Positions 42,716-51,286 of a stretch of DNA of 64,000 nucleotides are shown here, piece by piece. The notes beneath the pieces are model-generated. The model was not told the DNA's origin, did not search any database, and saw nothing but the letters and a program-made list of their open reading frames with translations. The stretch lies in assembly GCF_029094545.1 (NCBI RefSeq), contig NZ_CP117835.1, positions 848,001 to 912,000 of the forward strand, read 5' to 3'. How positions within the stretch are numbered: position 1 is the first letter of the stretch; the number at the start of each line of letters is the position of its first letter. Made by a program: the position numbers and the translations under genes. Source of the DNA: Alkalihalophilus pseudofirmus. Lineage in GTDB: Bacteria > Bacillota > Bacilli > Bacillales > Bacillaceae_D.

Positions 42716-43304
42716 AGTCTTCATCACGCTTCCCTAATATGCCGTAGAAGAAGATATTTGTAATGTCTTCAGTAAGAGGCAGGATATTTTTATAAACATC
42801 TTCACGCTGCACATAGTCCTTCAACATCTGAATGTAGAAGATAATCGCTTGGTCTGAGAGATTAGGATCTACATAGCCTTGCTCTTTTCCCTCTTTAAAA
42901 AGGTGTTCAAAATAAGGCAGTGCTTTTTCTGTATAGATCTTCTCAATATAATTCTCTTCTTTTGTATACTCCTTCATTAAGTATTGATAAAATTCTTCAT
43001 TTATTTGTTTTGCGACTTCTTTTTTATTGAAAATAAGCTTCTTGATTTTCTCTGGGAAAGGGATATCTGAGAAAACAGTCTGCTCAAATTGAGCTGAAGC
43101 TTGGTCGACATAATAGATAAAGACTTCATGTATAAGTTTATGTTTACTCTCAAAATAATTGTAGATCGTTACTTGTGATACATTTGCTTTTTTTGCGATT
43201 TCAGAAATGGAGACCTTTTGAATACCGTACTCCATAAATAACTCTAGAGCAGCTCCTAAAATTTGTTGTTTCTTTTGTTCGCGTCTGCGCTCAAATCCGT
43301 CCAT
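42714..43304 (-). CDS. TetR-family repressor of the adjacent ABC exporter
   Basis: A 196-residue regulator. Its helix-turn-helix is near residues 25-50 (S-I-S-E-I-A-K-K-A-N-V-S-Q-V-T-I-Y-N-Y-F). The C-terminal half is helical and ligand-binding. The frame opens to 43367, but ATG 43304 follows GAGGTGA with correct spacing. It is divergent from the ABC exporter genes, and a perfect 10-base inverted repeat sits on the exporter promoter, so it most likely represses the exporter and is released by its substrate. Confidence 0.9.
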   Translation of the reverse strand: MDGFERRREQKKQQILGAALELFMEYGIQKVSISEIAKKANVSQVTIYNYFESKHKLIHEVFIYYVDQASAQFEQTVFSDIPFPEKIKKLIFNKKEVAKQINEEFYQYLMKEYTKEENYIEKIYTEKALPYFEHLFKEGKEQGYVDPNLSDQAIIFYIQMLKDYVQREDVYKNILPLTEDITNIFFYGILGKRDED

Positions 43305-43359
43305 AATGTTCACCTCTATAACATAGTTTAATAAAAAATTTGTAATAAAACAAATGAAA

Positions 43360-43408
43360 TAGTTCATAAACTCTTGTCAAGGATTCCCTTTTTGTATATT
43401 ATGAACTA
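43360..43408 (+). promoter_or_regulatory. ABC-exporter promoter with TetR-type inverted repeat
   Basis: TTGTCA (43374-43379), 17 bases, TATTAT (43397-43402). A perfect 10-base inverted repeat TAGTTCATAA (43360-43369) / TTATGAACTA (43399-43408) flanks the -35 and overlaps the -10. Confidence 0.78.
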
Positions 43409-43468
43409 AAGAGGTTAATAAATTTCAAAACTTGAATAAGGTGTTATAAACATTGAGGGGGAACATAC

Positions 43469-44368
43469 ATGACCATTTTAGAAACGAGGAACTTAACGAA
43501 GCGATTCGGGAAGTTCACGGCATTAAATGGGGTAAATGTAGAAGTAAATAAAGGGGAAGTCTTTGGATTTATTGGACCGAATGGCGCAGGGAAATCGACA
43601 ACCATTCGAATTCTTCTTGGACTATTAAAGGCGTCAGAAGGTTCTGCTGCCATTTTTGGTAAGGATGCTTGGAAGGATGCAGTGGAGATACACAAAAGGC
43701 TGGCTTATGTCCCTGGTGATGTCAATCTATGGCCGAATCTGACTGGCGGAGAAGTCATTGATTTATTTATGAAGCTGCGCGGAGGTGTTAATAGAGCCCG
43801 TCGCGATCAATTAATTGAAACATTTAAATTAGATCCTGCTAAAAAATGCCGTACGTATTCAAAAGGGAATCGTCAAAAGGTTGCACTTGTCGCAGCTTTT
43901 GCATCTGAGGCGGATTTATATATCCTTGATGAACCGACATCAGGGCTAGATCCGCTGATGGAAAAAGTGTTTCAGAACTGTGTAATGGAAGCCAAGGAAG
44001 CCGGTAAAAGTGTACTGCTCTCAAGTCATATCTTATCTGAGGTCGAAAGGTTATGTGACCGCGTTGGTATCATACGCGAAGGAGAGATTATTGAAACTGG
44101 TACGCTTGATGAGCTTAGACATTTAACACGTACTCAAATGTTTGTCGAAACAAAAACACCCATTACAAATCTCGAAAACATTCCTGGAATTTATGATATT
44201 GAACTAAAAGATAGGGGAGTCAGCTTTCAAGTCGATGCCAAGACATTAGATCAAGTAATGAAAGAAATCAGCGAATATGGTCTAGTTAAGTTGGAGAGTT
44301 CGCCGCCTACTCTAGAAGATTTATTCATGAGTCATTACGAGGGTTCGTCTGCTCATGGAGGGCAATAA
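43469..44368 (+). CDS. ABC exporter ATP-binding protein
   Basis: A 299-residue ABC ATPase with Walker A G-P-N-G-A-G-K-S near residue 38, a Y-S-K-G-N-R-Q-K signature (the usual S-G-G is replaced by S-K-G-N), Walker B D-L-Y-I-L-D-E-P near 154 and H-loop S-S-H-I-L. The C-terminal domain (about 220-299) is the DrrA/tetronasin-type extension. With the downstream permease it forms a drug-type exporter, likely induced by its own substrate through the divergent TetR. GAGGGGG precedes the ATG. Confidence 0.9.
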   Translation: MTILETRNLTKRFGKFTALNGVNVEVNKGEVFGFIGPNGAGKSTTIRILLGLLKASEGSAAIFGKDAWKDAVEIHKRLAYVPGDVNLWPNLTGGEVIDLFMKLRGGVNRARRDQLIETFKLDPAKKCRTYSKGNRQKVALVAAFASEADLYILDEPTSGLDPLMEKVFQNCVMEAKEAGKSVLLSSHILSEVERLCDRVGIIREGEIIETGTLDELRHLTRTQMFVETKTPITNLENIPGIYDIELKDRGVSFQVDAKTLDQVMKEISEYGLVKLESSPPTLEDLFMSHYEGSSAHGGQ

Positions 44369-44369
44369 G

Positions 44370-45974
44370 ATGGGTAGACATGCATTTATAAATACAGGCA
44401 AGATGACTCGGTTTATCTTAAGGCGAGACCGGGTGCGCCTCCCTATATGGATTCTGTCTATCGTCTTTATCACTATTTTGACAGCGACATCCTTTACTGA
44501 TCTTTATCAAAATGAAGAGGAAAGACAAGCGATTGCTGAAACAATGAGAAATCCAGCGATGACTGCAATGGTCGGACCTGGTTATGGGCTTGACAATTAT
44601 ACTGAAGGCGCGATGATGTCTCATCAAATGTTATTATTTACGGCCATTGTTGCTGCGATTATGAGTATTCTCTTAGTCACCAGGCATACAAGGGCAGATG
44701 AAGAAGACGGAAGGATTGAACTCATTCGTTCATTGCCTGTAGGACAGCTAACGAACCTAAGCTCCGTGATGACGGTGATGGTGGCAGCCAATATTCTGTT
44801 AGCTCTTTTAACGGGATTTGGTTTAGCAGCTCTTCAGATTGAAAGCATGGACCTTTCTGCATCCTTGCTTTACGGGTCTGCAATCGGTTCAGCGGGGATC
44901 TTTTTTGCTGCTATTACAGCGCTTTTCGCCCAGCTCTCAGAAAATTCAAGAGGTACAATAGGCTACTCGTTTACCATTCTTGGCTTATCTTATTTGATTC
45001 GTGCAGTAGGAGATGTTAGTAATGAAACACTTTCACTCTTCTCACCTCTTGGCTGGATTTTAAGTACAGAAGTCTATGTGAATAATTACTGGTGGCCAAT
45101 TATTTTGACTTTAGGAGCCTCAGTCATTGTCTATGTTCTAGCTATGTATTTGATGACAAAAAGAGATTTAGAGTCGGGGCTTTTACCATCTAAACCTGGG
45201 AAGACCTATGCAAGTAAGCTTTTACTTAGTCCTTTTGGATTGGCTGTAAAACTACAGCGAACAGCGATCATTGCCTGGGCAATCGGAATGTTTATCCTCG
45301 GGGTCTCATACGGCTCGATCTTTGGCGATTTAGAGTCGTTTTTCACAAGCAATGAAATGCTGGTAGAAATGTTATCTCCCGTTGAGGGAGTCTCGTTAAC
45401 AGAGCAATTCTCTACGATGCTGATGGCTGTTATGTCAATGATTTCTACGGTCCCAGTTTTATTATTCGTACTGAAACTAAAAGGGGAAGAGAAAAAAGGA
45501 CGAAGCGAGCATTTGCTGACTCGTGTTGTATCAAGAAATCAATTGCTAGGTAGCTATGTCATTCTTGCATTCTTATTTAGTTTTATTATGCTGTTTCTTG
45601 CCATGCTTGGTCTATGGAGTACAGCCAACACAGTGGTAGAAGAAGCGATCCCATTTTCGTCAATGTTCTTTGCTGCGATGGTCTATCTGCCGGCCATCTG
45701 GGTAATGATTGCTCTAGCAGTGTTCGCACTTGGCTGGATACCAAAAGCTACAGGCTTATCATGGCTATATCTCGGATACTCTTTTTTAGTTGTGTATTTA
45801 GGCGGATTGCTGCAATTTCCTGAATGGATGGCTAAGATTTCACCATTTGGTTATATACCCGAATATCCGGTTGAAGAGATAAATGGATGGACACTTGCTA
45901 TCTTAACTCTTATTGCTGCAGGACTAATCATGCTTGGATTTATTGGGTATCGAAAGCGAGATATCGAGGGGTAA
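44370..45974 (+). CDS. ABC exporter permease (tetronasin-resistance type)
   Basis: A 534-residue permease with two six-span halves (about 12 membrane segments), the architecture of TnrB/tetronasin-type ABC permeases that are twice the normal ABC-2 length. The loop R-H-T-R-A-D-E-E-D-G-R-I-E-L-I-R near 105 is a coupling helix; a second one lies in K-G-R-S-E-H-L-L-T-R near 375. ATG 44355 is in frame, but 44370 has GGAGGG and lies one base after the ATPase stop. Export of a polyether-like antibiotic is only a guess. Confidence 0.87.
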   Translation: MGRHAFINTGKMTRFILRRDRVRLPIWILSIVFITILTATSFTDLYQNEEERQAIAETMRNPAMTAMVGPGYGLDNYTEGAMMSHQMLLFTAIVAAIMSILLVTRHTRADEEDGRIELIRSLPVGQLTNLSSVMTVMVAANILLALLTGFGLAALQIESMDLSASLLYGSAIGSAGIFFAAITALFAQLSENSRGTIGYSFTILGLSYLIRAVGDVSNETLSLFSPLGWILSTEVYVNNYWWPIILTLGASVIVYVLAMYLMTKRDLESGLLPSKPGKTYASKLLLSPFGLAVKLQRTAIIAWAIGMFILGVSYGSIFGDLESFFTSNEMLVEMLSPVEGVSLTEQFSTMLMAVMSMISTVPVLLFVLKLKGEEKKGRSEHLLTRVVSRNQLLGSYVILAFLFSFIMLFLAMLGLWSTANTVVEEAIPFSSMFFAAMVYLPAIWVMIALAVFALGWIPKATGLSWLYLGYSFLVVYLGGLLQFPEWMAKISPFGYIPEYPVEEINGWTLAILTLIAAGLIMLGFIGYRKRDIEG

Positions 45975-45980
45975 TAATAA

Positions 45981-46013
45981 GGCCGGCTGCATTTGCAGCT
46001 GGCCTAAGTTTTT
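45981..46013 (+). terminator. Terminator of the ABC exporter operon
   Basis: GGCCGGCTGC / GCAGCTGGCC stem (one G-T pair), 4-base loop, T5 after TAAG. Confidence 0.87.
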
Positions 46014-46135
46014 CCTCTAGTGTAAAACAGGTAAATAACAATAGTTTTGCAGTAATGTTATTTGTTGAAATATATTTTAAAAAGAAAAAACCAAAAATAG
46101 TTAGCTATCGTCTAATGATTGAAAGGAGGGAAGGG

Positions 46136-46684
46136 ATGCATACGTATTATGAGAAGACAGAGGAAAAAGAGATGGATAAAGAAGCCTTGCTTACAGAGCT
46201 GATGAGTGAATATGGAAATGGTGTTTTGAAGCTCATTTTCTCATATGTTCATCAGCAAGATATAGCAGAAGATTTAGCCCAAGAAGTCTTTGTGAAAGTG
46301 TATCAAAAAATTGATCAATTCGAACAGCGTGCCAGCTTGAAAACATGGTTATACCGTATAGCGATTAACAGTAGTAAAGATTATTTAAAGAGCTGGCATA
46401 CCAAAAATGTACAAACATCCAAAGAGGGTAACATGATAGAACATATGGTTGACTTAAGAACACCGGAAAGTAATTTAATAGAGCGGACAGAAGAAGAGGA
46501 ATTAGTAACAAAGGTTTTAAGTCTTCCTCTTATGTATAAAGAAGTCATCTATCTTTACTATTATGAAGAGTATTCCATCCAGGAAATTAGTGAACTGCTG
46601 CAGATAAATAAAAACACGGTAAAAACAAGATTATTTCAAGCAAGAAAGAAATTGAAACAAAGCTTTGTTGGAGGTGTGAACTAA
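46136..46684 (+). CDS. ECF RNA polymerase sigma factor of the SEDS operon
   Basis: A 182-residue sigma factor: region 2 with Q-D-I-A-E-D-L-A-Q-E-V-F and L-K-T-W-L-Y-R-I-A-I-N; region 4 with Y-K-E-V-I-Y-L-Y-Y-Y-E-E-Y-S-I-Q-E-I and N-T-V-K-T-R-L-F-Q-A-R-K. It resembles SigW/SigX-like factors. The frame runs back to 45887, but ATG 46136 follows GAAAGGAGGG. The next gene starts right after its stop. No classical anti-sigma gene follows, so control may lie in the PadR-like or SEDS gene products. Confidence 0.92.
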   Translation: MHTYYEKTEEKEMDKEALLTELMSEYGNGVLKLIFSYVHQQDIAEDLAQEVFVKVYQKIDQFEQRASLKTWLYRIAINSSKDYLKSWHTKNVQTSKEGNMIEHMVDLRTPESNLIERTEEEELVTKVLSLPLMYKEVIYLYYYEEYSIQEISELLQINKNTVKTRLFQARKKLKQSFVGGVN

Positions 46685-47095
46685 GTGGAAGATCAATTTA
46701 AACACTTTAAAAAAGCTATGGACGAAACTCACTTTAAAGGGTTGGCATTTGATTTTAAGAACCAAGAGAAGGTAAAAGCTCGAATTAAACAAACTATGAA
46801 CGAAGAACAAACAAAATTATACTTACTGCAGACTTTACAGCATGAAGCGAAAACAGGCTTTGAGGTTTTGCAGCATATAGAGCAGATGGGAATAACACAT
46901 TTCGAATCACAGGAGGGAATGTTATATCAACTTCTTCACCAACTTGAGAGGGAACAAATCATCCAAGGTAATTGGAGCAGTGAAGAAGAAAAATACTACC
47001 AACTAACAAAACAGGGACTGAAGCAATTGAAGAAACTTCAGCAAGAAAGATTTAGTCATCACTCCCATCGTTTAAAGAAGGAGGGCTGGGTATGA
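46685..47095 (+). CDS. PadR-like winged-helix protein
   Basis: A 136-residue soluble protein. Residues about 45-125 match a PadR winged helix (L-Y-L-L-Q-T-L, T-G-F-E-V-L-Q-H-I, E-G-M-L-Y-Q-L-L-H-Q-L-E, Y-Y-Q-L-T-K-Q-G). The first 40 residues are a short charged helix with a K-V-K-A-R-I-K motif. In this operon it lies between a sigma factor and a membrane SEDS protein. It may repress the operon or hold the sigma factor. GTG start 1 base after the sigma stop; the ribosome site is GGAGGTG. It overlaps the next ATG by 4 bases. Confidence 0.82.
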   Translation: MEDQFKHFKKAMDETHFKGLAFDFKNQEKVKARIKQTMNEEQTKLYLLQTLQHEAKTGFEVLQHIEQMGITHFESQEGMLYQLLHQLEREQIIQGNWSSEEEKYYQLTKQGLKQLKKLQQERFSHHSHRLKKEGWV

Positions 47096-48393
47096 ATGCG
47101 CAGTTCCAAACTTTTTTAAATGCAGTTAAGCAGCAAATGAAATCCAAGGAAGGTCAAAAGCTGGTTGAAAAAGAATTACTTTCTCATTTAAATCATAGTA
47201 AGCAAACAGTTATGAAAAGGGGGCATCATGAGGAAGAAGCTGAGAAGATGGCCGTTGAACAGATGGGAAATGCTGTTCTGCTTGGACAAAAGATGAATAA
47301 GCTTCATCGTGAAAGAGTAGATTGGTGGCTTGTTTCAATTGTAGGAAGCTTATTACTGCTAAGTTTTGCGCCTTTTCTTTTTTTCGACTACCAAATGAAT
47401 ATCTATGCCCAGTTTATATCAGTAAGTGTATCTCTCCTGATTATTTTCACTTTGATGTTCATTGATTATCGTAAAGTGCTTCACTACTGGAAATGGTTTG
47501 GATTAACGGCTGGATTTTATATGGCTGCCTTAAATGTTGAGGGGCTCACTTCAATGGTGAATGGAAGGGTATTTCTCTCCCTCTTAGGAATGAATATCTC
47601 TCATTACTTCCTGCTTTTTCTTTTATTTATAACTGTTGTAGGGTTAATGAGTGAGAAAAAATTGACAGACCGTAAACGTATTATATGGAGCTTATTATTA
47701 CTGATTGTATTTGTAAGATGCTTTATGTTAATACCTGAGACAATGCTTGCCGTCCTATACATCATATTATTTTCAACAATTGTCTTATTCTCAAATCAAA
47801 ATTATAAGGTAATGTCATGGATTTTATGGGTACTTTCTGGGTGCATATTCTTGTTTGCTTATTTGTTTGTTGCCTTTTTACCCTTTTCCCATAGACTTCA
47901 AAATTTCATTTCCTTTTTAAATCCAGAAGCTGATCCGAGTGGTTACGGTTATATTTACATAATGATGAAAGAAGTATTAAGTAAGGCCGGCTTGTTTGGA
48001 CCTCAATCAGAATTAACGCATAACTTATTTCTTGGACACACAGAATTAATATTAGTGGCTCTAACTTATCACGGTGGGTGGATATTAACTTCTCTAATAC
48101 TCGTTATTTTTGCTGCTTTGTCTGTGAGATTACTCCTCTCATTTAAGAAAATGCAAACAGAAAAGGAGCGCCTCTTGATGGTTGGCGGGGGAGTCCTGCT
48201 ATTGTTTCCATTTATGCTTAATACACTAATGACTTTCGGTTATGCACCATTTATAGGTGCGAACCTCCCCTTCATTAGCTATGGAGGTAGTGAGAAACTA
48301 TACTACTCGTTTATTATTGGACTTATGCTGAGTGTATACCGTAGAAAAGATGTGATAATAAATACTGAGGTAGAAATAGATAAAAAAGTTTAG
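47092..48393 (+). CDS. SEDS-family (FtsW/RodA/SpoVE-like) protein with N-terminal permease-prefix domain
   Basis: A 433-residue membrane protein with about 10 segments after an N-terminal soluble region (about 1-80) of the permease-prefix type. The second half has the SEDS features: loop G-H-T-E-L-I-L near 315-321 and N-L-P-F-I-S-Y-G-G-S near 402. SEDS enzymes polymerise peptidoglycan glycan strands from lipid II, using an Asp in a T-D-F-x-F-A motif. Here that position is Glu318. Either the enzyme tolerates Glu or the protein is a non-polymerising relative, perhaps a lipid II-binding sensor. It overlaps the PadR gene by 4 bases. Confidence 0.85.
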   Translation: MNAQFQTFLNAVKQQMKSKEGQKLVEKELLSHLNHSKQTVMKRGHHEEEAEKMAVEQMGNAVLLGQKMNKLHRERVDWWLVSIVGSLLLLSFAPFLFFDYQMNIYAQFISVSVSLLIIFTLMFIDYRKVLHYWKWFGLTAGFYMAALNVEGLTSMVNGRVFLSLLGMNISHYFLLFLLFITVVGLMSEKKLTDRKRIIWSLLLLIVFVRCFMLIPETMLAVLYIILFSTIVLFSNQNYKVMSWILWVLSGCIFLFAYLFVAFLPFSHRLQNFISFLNPEADPSGYGYIYIMMKEVLSKAGLFGPQSELTHNLFLGHTELILVALTYHGGWILTSLILVIFAALSVRLLLSFKKMQTEKERLLMVGGGVLLLFPFMLNTLMTFGYAPFIGANLPFISYGGSEKLYYSFIIGLMLSVYRRKDVIINTEVEIDKKV

Positions 48394-48420
48394 ATCGATC
48401 AAAAAGGGTCGATCTTTTTT
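48392..48420 (+). terminator. Terminator of the sigma-PadR-SEDS operon
   Basis: AGATCGA / TCGATCT stem (10-base loop) and a T6 run. Confidence 0.83.
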
Positions 48421-48475
48421 GTGGAATAAAATGTTAAAATGAAATGAAGCTATAAACATACCTTGAGGTGCGACA

Positions 48476-48904
48476 ATGAAAAAAGTGAATTGGGTGTTGG
48501 TTTCATTACTTGCAATGATCTTCGGAACATGGTTTATCATTTCGGTTTTACAGCCGCCTATGTGGGTCGGTCATTCTGCTGATAAAAGTTGGACCACAAC
48601 ATATGAAGTGGAACATAGTTTGAAAGAAACGTGGAAAGGTATGGTTTTTTGGAATGGGGAGCATGAGGTGATTATTACTGAAGTGGAGCTATCAAGGAAC
48701 GGAAATGCGATTCACGGCTGGGAAAAGAATGAACACATAAGCAGCAAAGGCGAGTATATGTATCTATCATTAGGAGAGGCAGAGAATAATCGAGAAGACG
48801 AATTACGTTTAACCATTCATTGGCGTGATGAATCAGGTAATTACGAAGAACAAATAGAGCTTTCACCAAAGACAAGGTATTTAATAGTGCCGAGGCTTAA
48901 TTAA
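48476..48904 (+). CDS. Unknown membrane-anchored extracellular protein
   Basis: A 142-residue protein with one hydrophobic N-terminal segment (about 5-25) followed by a polar, beta-rich extracellular part with Trp-rich stretches (W-K-G-M-V-F-W, I-H-G-W-E, I-H-W-R-D-E). No family recognised. GAGGTG precedes the ATG. It lies between two terminators. A link with the upstream sigma operon is possible only by position. Confidence 0.7.
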   Translation: MKKVNWVLVSLLAMIFGTWFIISVLQPPMWVGHSADKSWTTTYEVEHSLKETWKGMVFWNGEHEVIITEVELSRNGNAIHGWEKNEHISSKGEYMYLSLGEAENNREDELRLTIHWRDESGNYEEQIELSPKTRYLIVPRLN

Positions 48905-48912
48905 TACAAAGT

Positions 48913-48945
48913 AAAGCCTCGCCTAGAACATTCTGGGCGAGGCCA
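48913..48945. terminator. Terminator between convergent genes
   Basis: GCCTCGCC / GGCGAGGC stem with a 12-base loop; the extended arms add A-rich and T-rich sides. Confidence 0.75.
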
Positions 48946-48949
48946 TCTT

Positions 48950-49744
48950 CTAATGTGGCAAATAATACTGCGGTGTCCTGCTCTTAAATACAGGTACATT
49001 CTCACGCACTTCTTTAACCTTCTCTAAATTAAGAGATGCAACGATGGTTTCTTCTTTGTTTTGTGAAGCGATATGAATAAAGTCTCCCCATGGGTCTACT
49101 ATCATAGAGTGTCCACAAAACTCAACGCCATCATATTCGCCGACTCGGTTAGAAGAGATGATGTACATTTGATTTTCAATTGCTCTAGCTTGCTGCAGTA
49201 CTTTCCAGTGATTGCTTCTAGCCTCAGGCCACTCTGCTAAAACAAATACAGCTTGTGCACCTTGAAGAGCTAATCCTCGCATGAGCTCAGGGAAACGAAG
49301 GTCATAACAAATAATTAACCCCATTTTTTGCCCGTCCAGTTCAAAAATTCCCGCGCTGCTTTTGCCGCCTTCTAAATAAAGGTGTTCATTAAGCATAGGG
49401 ACAAGGTGCATCTTGTCATATTGATAAATAAGCTCACCTGCTCTGTTAATCACAACAGCACGATTGTAGATTTTTGCATCCTCTTTTGTGGCAAAAGAAC
49501 CGCCTACAATATTAATTTGAAACTTTACTGCCAGTTCTTTTAATAAGTGAATAGTCGTCTCTGACTCATCTTCTGCTAAATCCTCCAGGTCATTTAATGT
49601 GTAGGCGGTGGTCCACATTTCAGGAAGGACCACCGTATCTGGTCTATCCTCATTACAAACAGATTCCACCCAATTGGCTACTTTCTTTCGGTTTTGTTCA
49701 GGCTTTCCCGGTATGATATCCATTTGATAGACTGCTATCTTCAA
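48950..49744 (-). CDS. Carbon-nitrogen hydrolase (nitrilase superfamily), MtnU-like
   Basis: A 264-residue amidase-type enzyme with the nitrilase triad visible as Glu in P-E-M-W-T-T, Lys in Y-D-K-M-H-L and Cys in I-I-C-Y-D-L-R-F-P-E. The group C-Y-D-L-R-F-P and P-V-F-K-S-R-T-P fits the omega-amidase/MtnU (YkrU) type, which hydrolyses the 2-oxo-acid amide formed in methionine salvage. No other mtn genes are next to it. Start: TTG 49744 after AGGGAT; the frame itself opens at ATG 49831. It is convergent with the preceding gene and divergent from the ger operon. Confidence 0.83.
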   Translation of the reverse strand: MKIAVYQMDIIPGKPEQNRKKVANWVESVCNEDRPDTVVLPEMWTTAYTLNDLEDLAEDESETTIHLLKELAVKFQINIVGGSFATKEDAKIYNRAVVINRAGELIYQYDKMHLVPMLNEHLYLEGGKSSAGIFELDGQKMGLIICYDLRFPELMRGLALQGAQAVFVLAEWPEARSNHWKVLQQARAIENQMYIISSNRVGEYDGVEFCGHSMIVDPWGDFIHIASQNKEETIVASLNLEKVKEVRENVPVFKSRTPQYYLPH

Positions 49745-49925
49745 TGAAATCCCTGCTTTCTGTGTATGAGATGCTTCTATATAAATTGATGTTGTTAGTT
49801 TTAAGATAAAGTAAATGGAAGATTCGGTCAAATATATTAGAAAAATCTGTCTCTGATAACTTACTCAATACATAAAAATGGCTGAAGCAATAAATAATAA
49901 TTGTTAACTTATTTAATTCAGGGGT

Positions 49926-50153
49926 GTGAAAGAATTGAAAGAGTTTGCTGATCGAATAATAGGATTTTCACCAGAAGGAGCAGTTATTTGGTCAGCAATT
50001 GGCGCCACTATTTTAGCTGCTCTATTTCAATGGGGCACAACGAGGTATAAAAAGAAAGTTGAACTTCCATGGATGAGAGAAGAAAATCAAAAGAATAAAG
50101 AGCAGATGATCAACAATTTTAAAAAATCAACTAGAGAAGAGATTGAAAAATGA
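49926..50153 (+). CDS. Small membrane protein, probable germinant-receptor D-type subunit
   Basis: A 75-residue protein with one clear membrane segment (about 18-38) and a long charged C-terminal helix. GTG start with GGGG before it. Its TGA overlaps the ATG of the gerB gene (ATGA), so it is translated with the ger operon. In bacilli some germinant-receptor operons carry a short 'D' gene of this size with one or two membrane spans that modulates receptor function. The match is by size and place, not by sequence. Confidence 0.6.
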   Translation: MKELKEFADRIIGFSPEGAVIWSAIGATILAALFQWGTTRYKKKVELPWMREENQKNKEQMINNFKKSTREEIEK

Positions 50154-51286
50154 AACATACTATTTCCTATTCTATCTCACCAGGAGAGATGTGTTTGACG
50201 CTTGTTTCAATGATTATAGGGGTTGGTATTCTTACGTTACCAAGAGTTTTAGCAACAGAATTAGGTTTGGCAGACGGTTGGATCTCCATTCTTTTAGCTA
50301 GTGGGATCATTATGAGTTTGGTGGCTTTATATGTGAAACTGCAGCAGCAGTTTCCAGGCGAGACACTTCTGCAATATATAGCAGGTGGTAAAGTGGGTAA
50401 GTGGTTTGCTCCCGTTCTTGCCTTACTATTTCTAGTCTATTTTTTATGTTTAATGGGGTATGAGGTGCGAATACTAACCTCCCTGATGAGGATGTACATT
50501 TTAGACCAAACACCCTCAGAAGTTATTGCTGCCCTCATGTTGTTCATTACGACCTATGCTGTTTCAAAAGGGGTCCAAGGAATCGTTCATTTAAGTCTCA
50601 TGTTTTTACCTATTGTTGTATTTGTGCTCTTAGGGCTAATTTCATTTACTTCTATCAACTCTGATATGACGAATCTGCTTCCAGTTATGCCGGAAGGAAT
50701 ATTTCCTATTCTGCTTACTATGAAGGTAACGTTATTTTCATTTTTAGGTCTTGAAATCTTATTTTTCCTGATGGGCTACATGAAGAAAAGTGATTTAAAA
50801 GTGTTCCCTTTAATGGCAGGGATTATGTTAATTATGTTTCTTTATTTATTAGTAACGATAATTTCATATGCTAATTTCAGTGTTGACACAACTACGCAAA
50901 TCACTTTTCCAACAGTTGAACTAGCAAAGCAGATAGAAATACCAGGTGGATTTTTTGAGAGGCTGGAATCCTTATTAATTACGGTTTGGATCATGACCAT
51001 TTTTAACACGATCTCTATTTCACAATTGATTTTTATTCAGTTACTAGAAAAGCACTTTGTAAAGAAAGAAGCGTTCACAACCTATTTACCTGCCATAAGT
51101 ATTTTCTTTATTTTCATTGTAGCTTTTATCCCTCACTCCATAACTGAAACGTTTCAGTTTGGAGAATGGATTGGCTGGCTGGGTTTAGCTTTATATCTCG
51201 TAAGTTTAGGGTGTGGATACCTTTTTTTCTTTAGCAGAAGACGGAAGACCGGCAAGGTTGGAAAGGGTGTGAGCTATGAATCATGA
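50150..51286 (+). CDS. Spore germination receptor subunit B (GerAB family)
   Basis: A 378-residue protein with ten membrane segments, of the amino-acid permease-like GerAB/YndE family. G-V-G-I-L-T-L-P-R near 25-33 is the substrate-binding kink, and Q-G-I-V-H-L-S-L-M-F-L-P-I lies near 142-154. With the A and C subunits it forms the germinant receptor of the spore inner membrane. It overlaps the upstream small gene and the downstream gerC by ATGA. Germinant unknown. Confidence 0.92.
   Translation: MKHTISYSISPGEMCLTLVSMIIGVGILTLPRVLATELGLADGWISILLASGIIMSLVALYVKLQQQFPGETLLQYIAGGKVGKWFAPVLALLFLVYFLCLMGYEVRILTSLMRMYILDQTPSEVIAALMLFITTYAVSKGVQGIVHLSLMFLPIVVFVLLGLISFTSINSDMTNLLPVMPEGIFPILLTMKVTLFSFLGLEILFFLMGYMKKSDLKVFPLMAGIMLIMFLYLLVTIISYANFSVDTTTQITFPTVELAKQIEIPGGFFERLESLLITVWIMTIFNTISISQLIFIQLLEKHFVKKEAFTTYLPAISIFFIFIVAFIPHSITETFQFGEWIGWLGLALYLVSLGCGYLFFFSRRRKTGKVGKGVSYES

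Noticed and set aside
46085-46116. AAAACC-N16-CGTCTA before the second ECF sigma gene as an autoregulated promoter
   Set aside because: The predicted start would fall next to or inside the ribosome site; too tight to claim.
49832-49925. Sigma-G-type promoter before the ger operon
   Set aside because: ACATA and an A/T-rich block are present, but no convincing CATACTA-like -10; expected from biology but not seen clearly.
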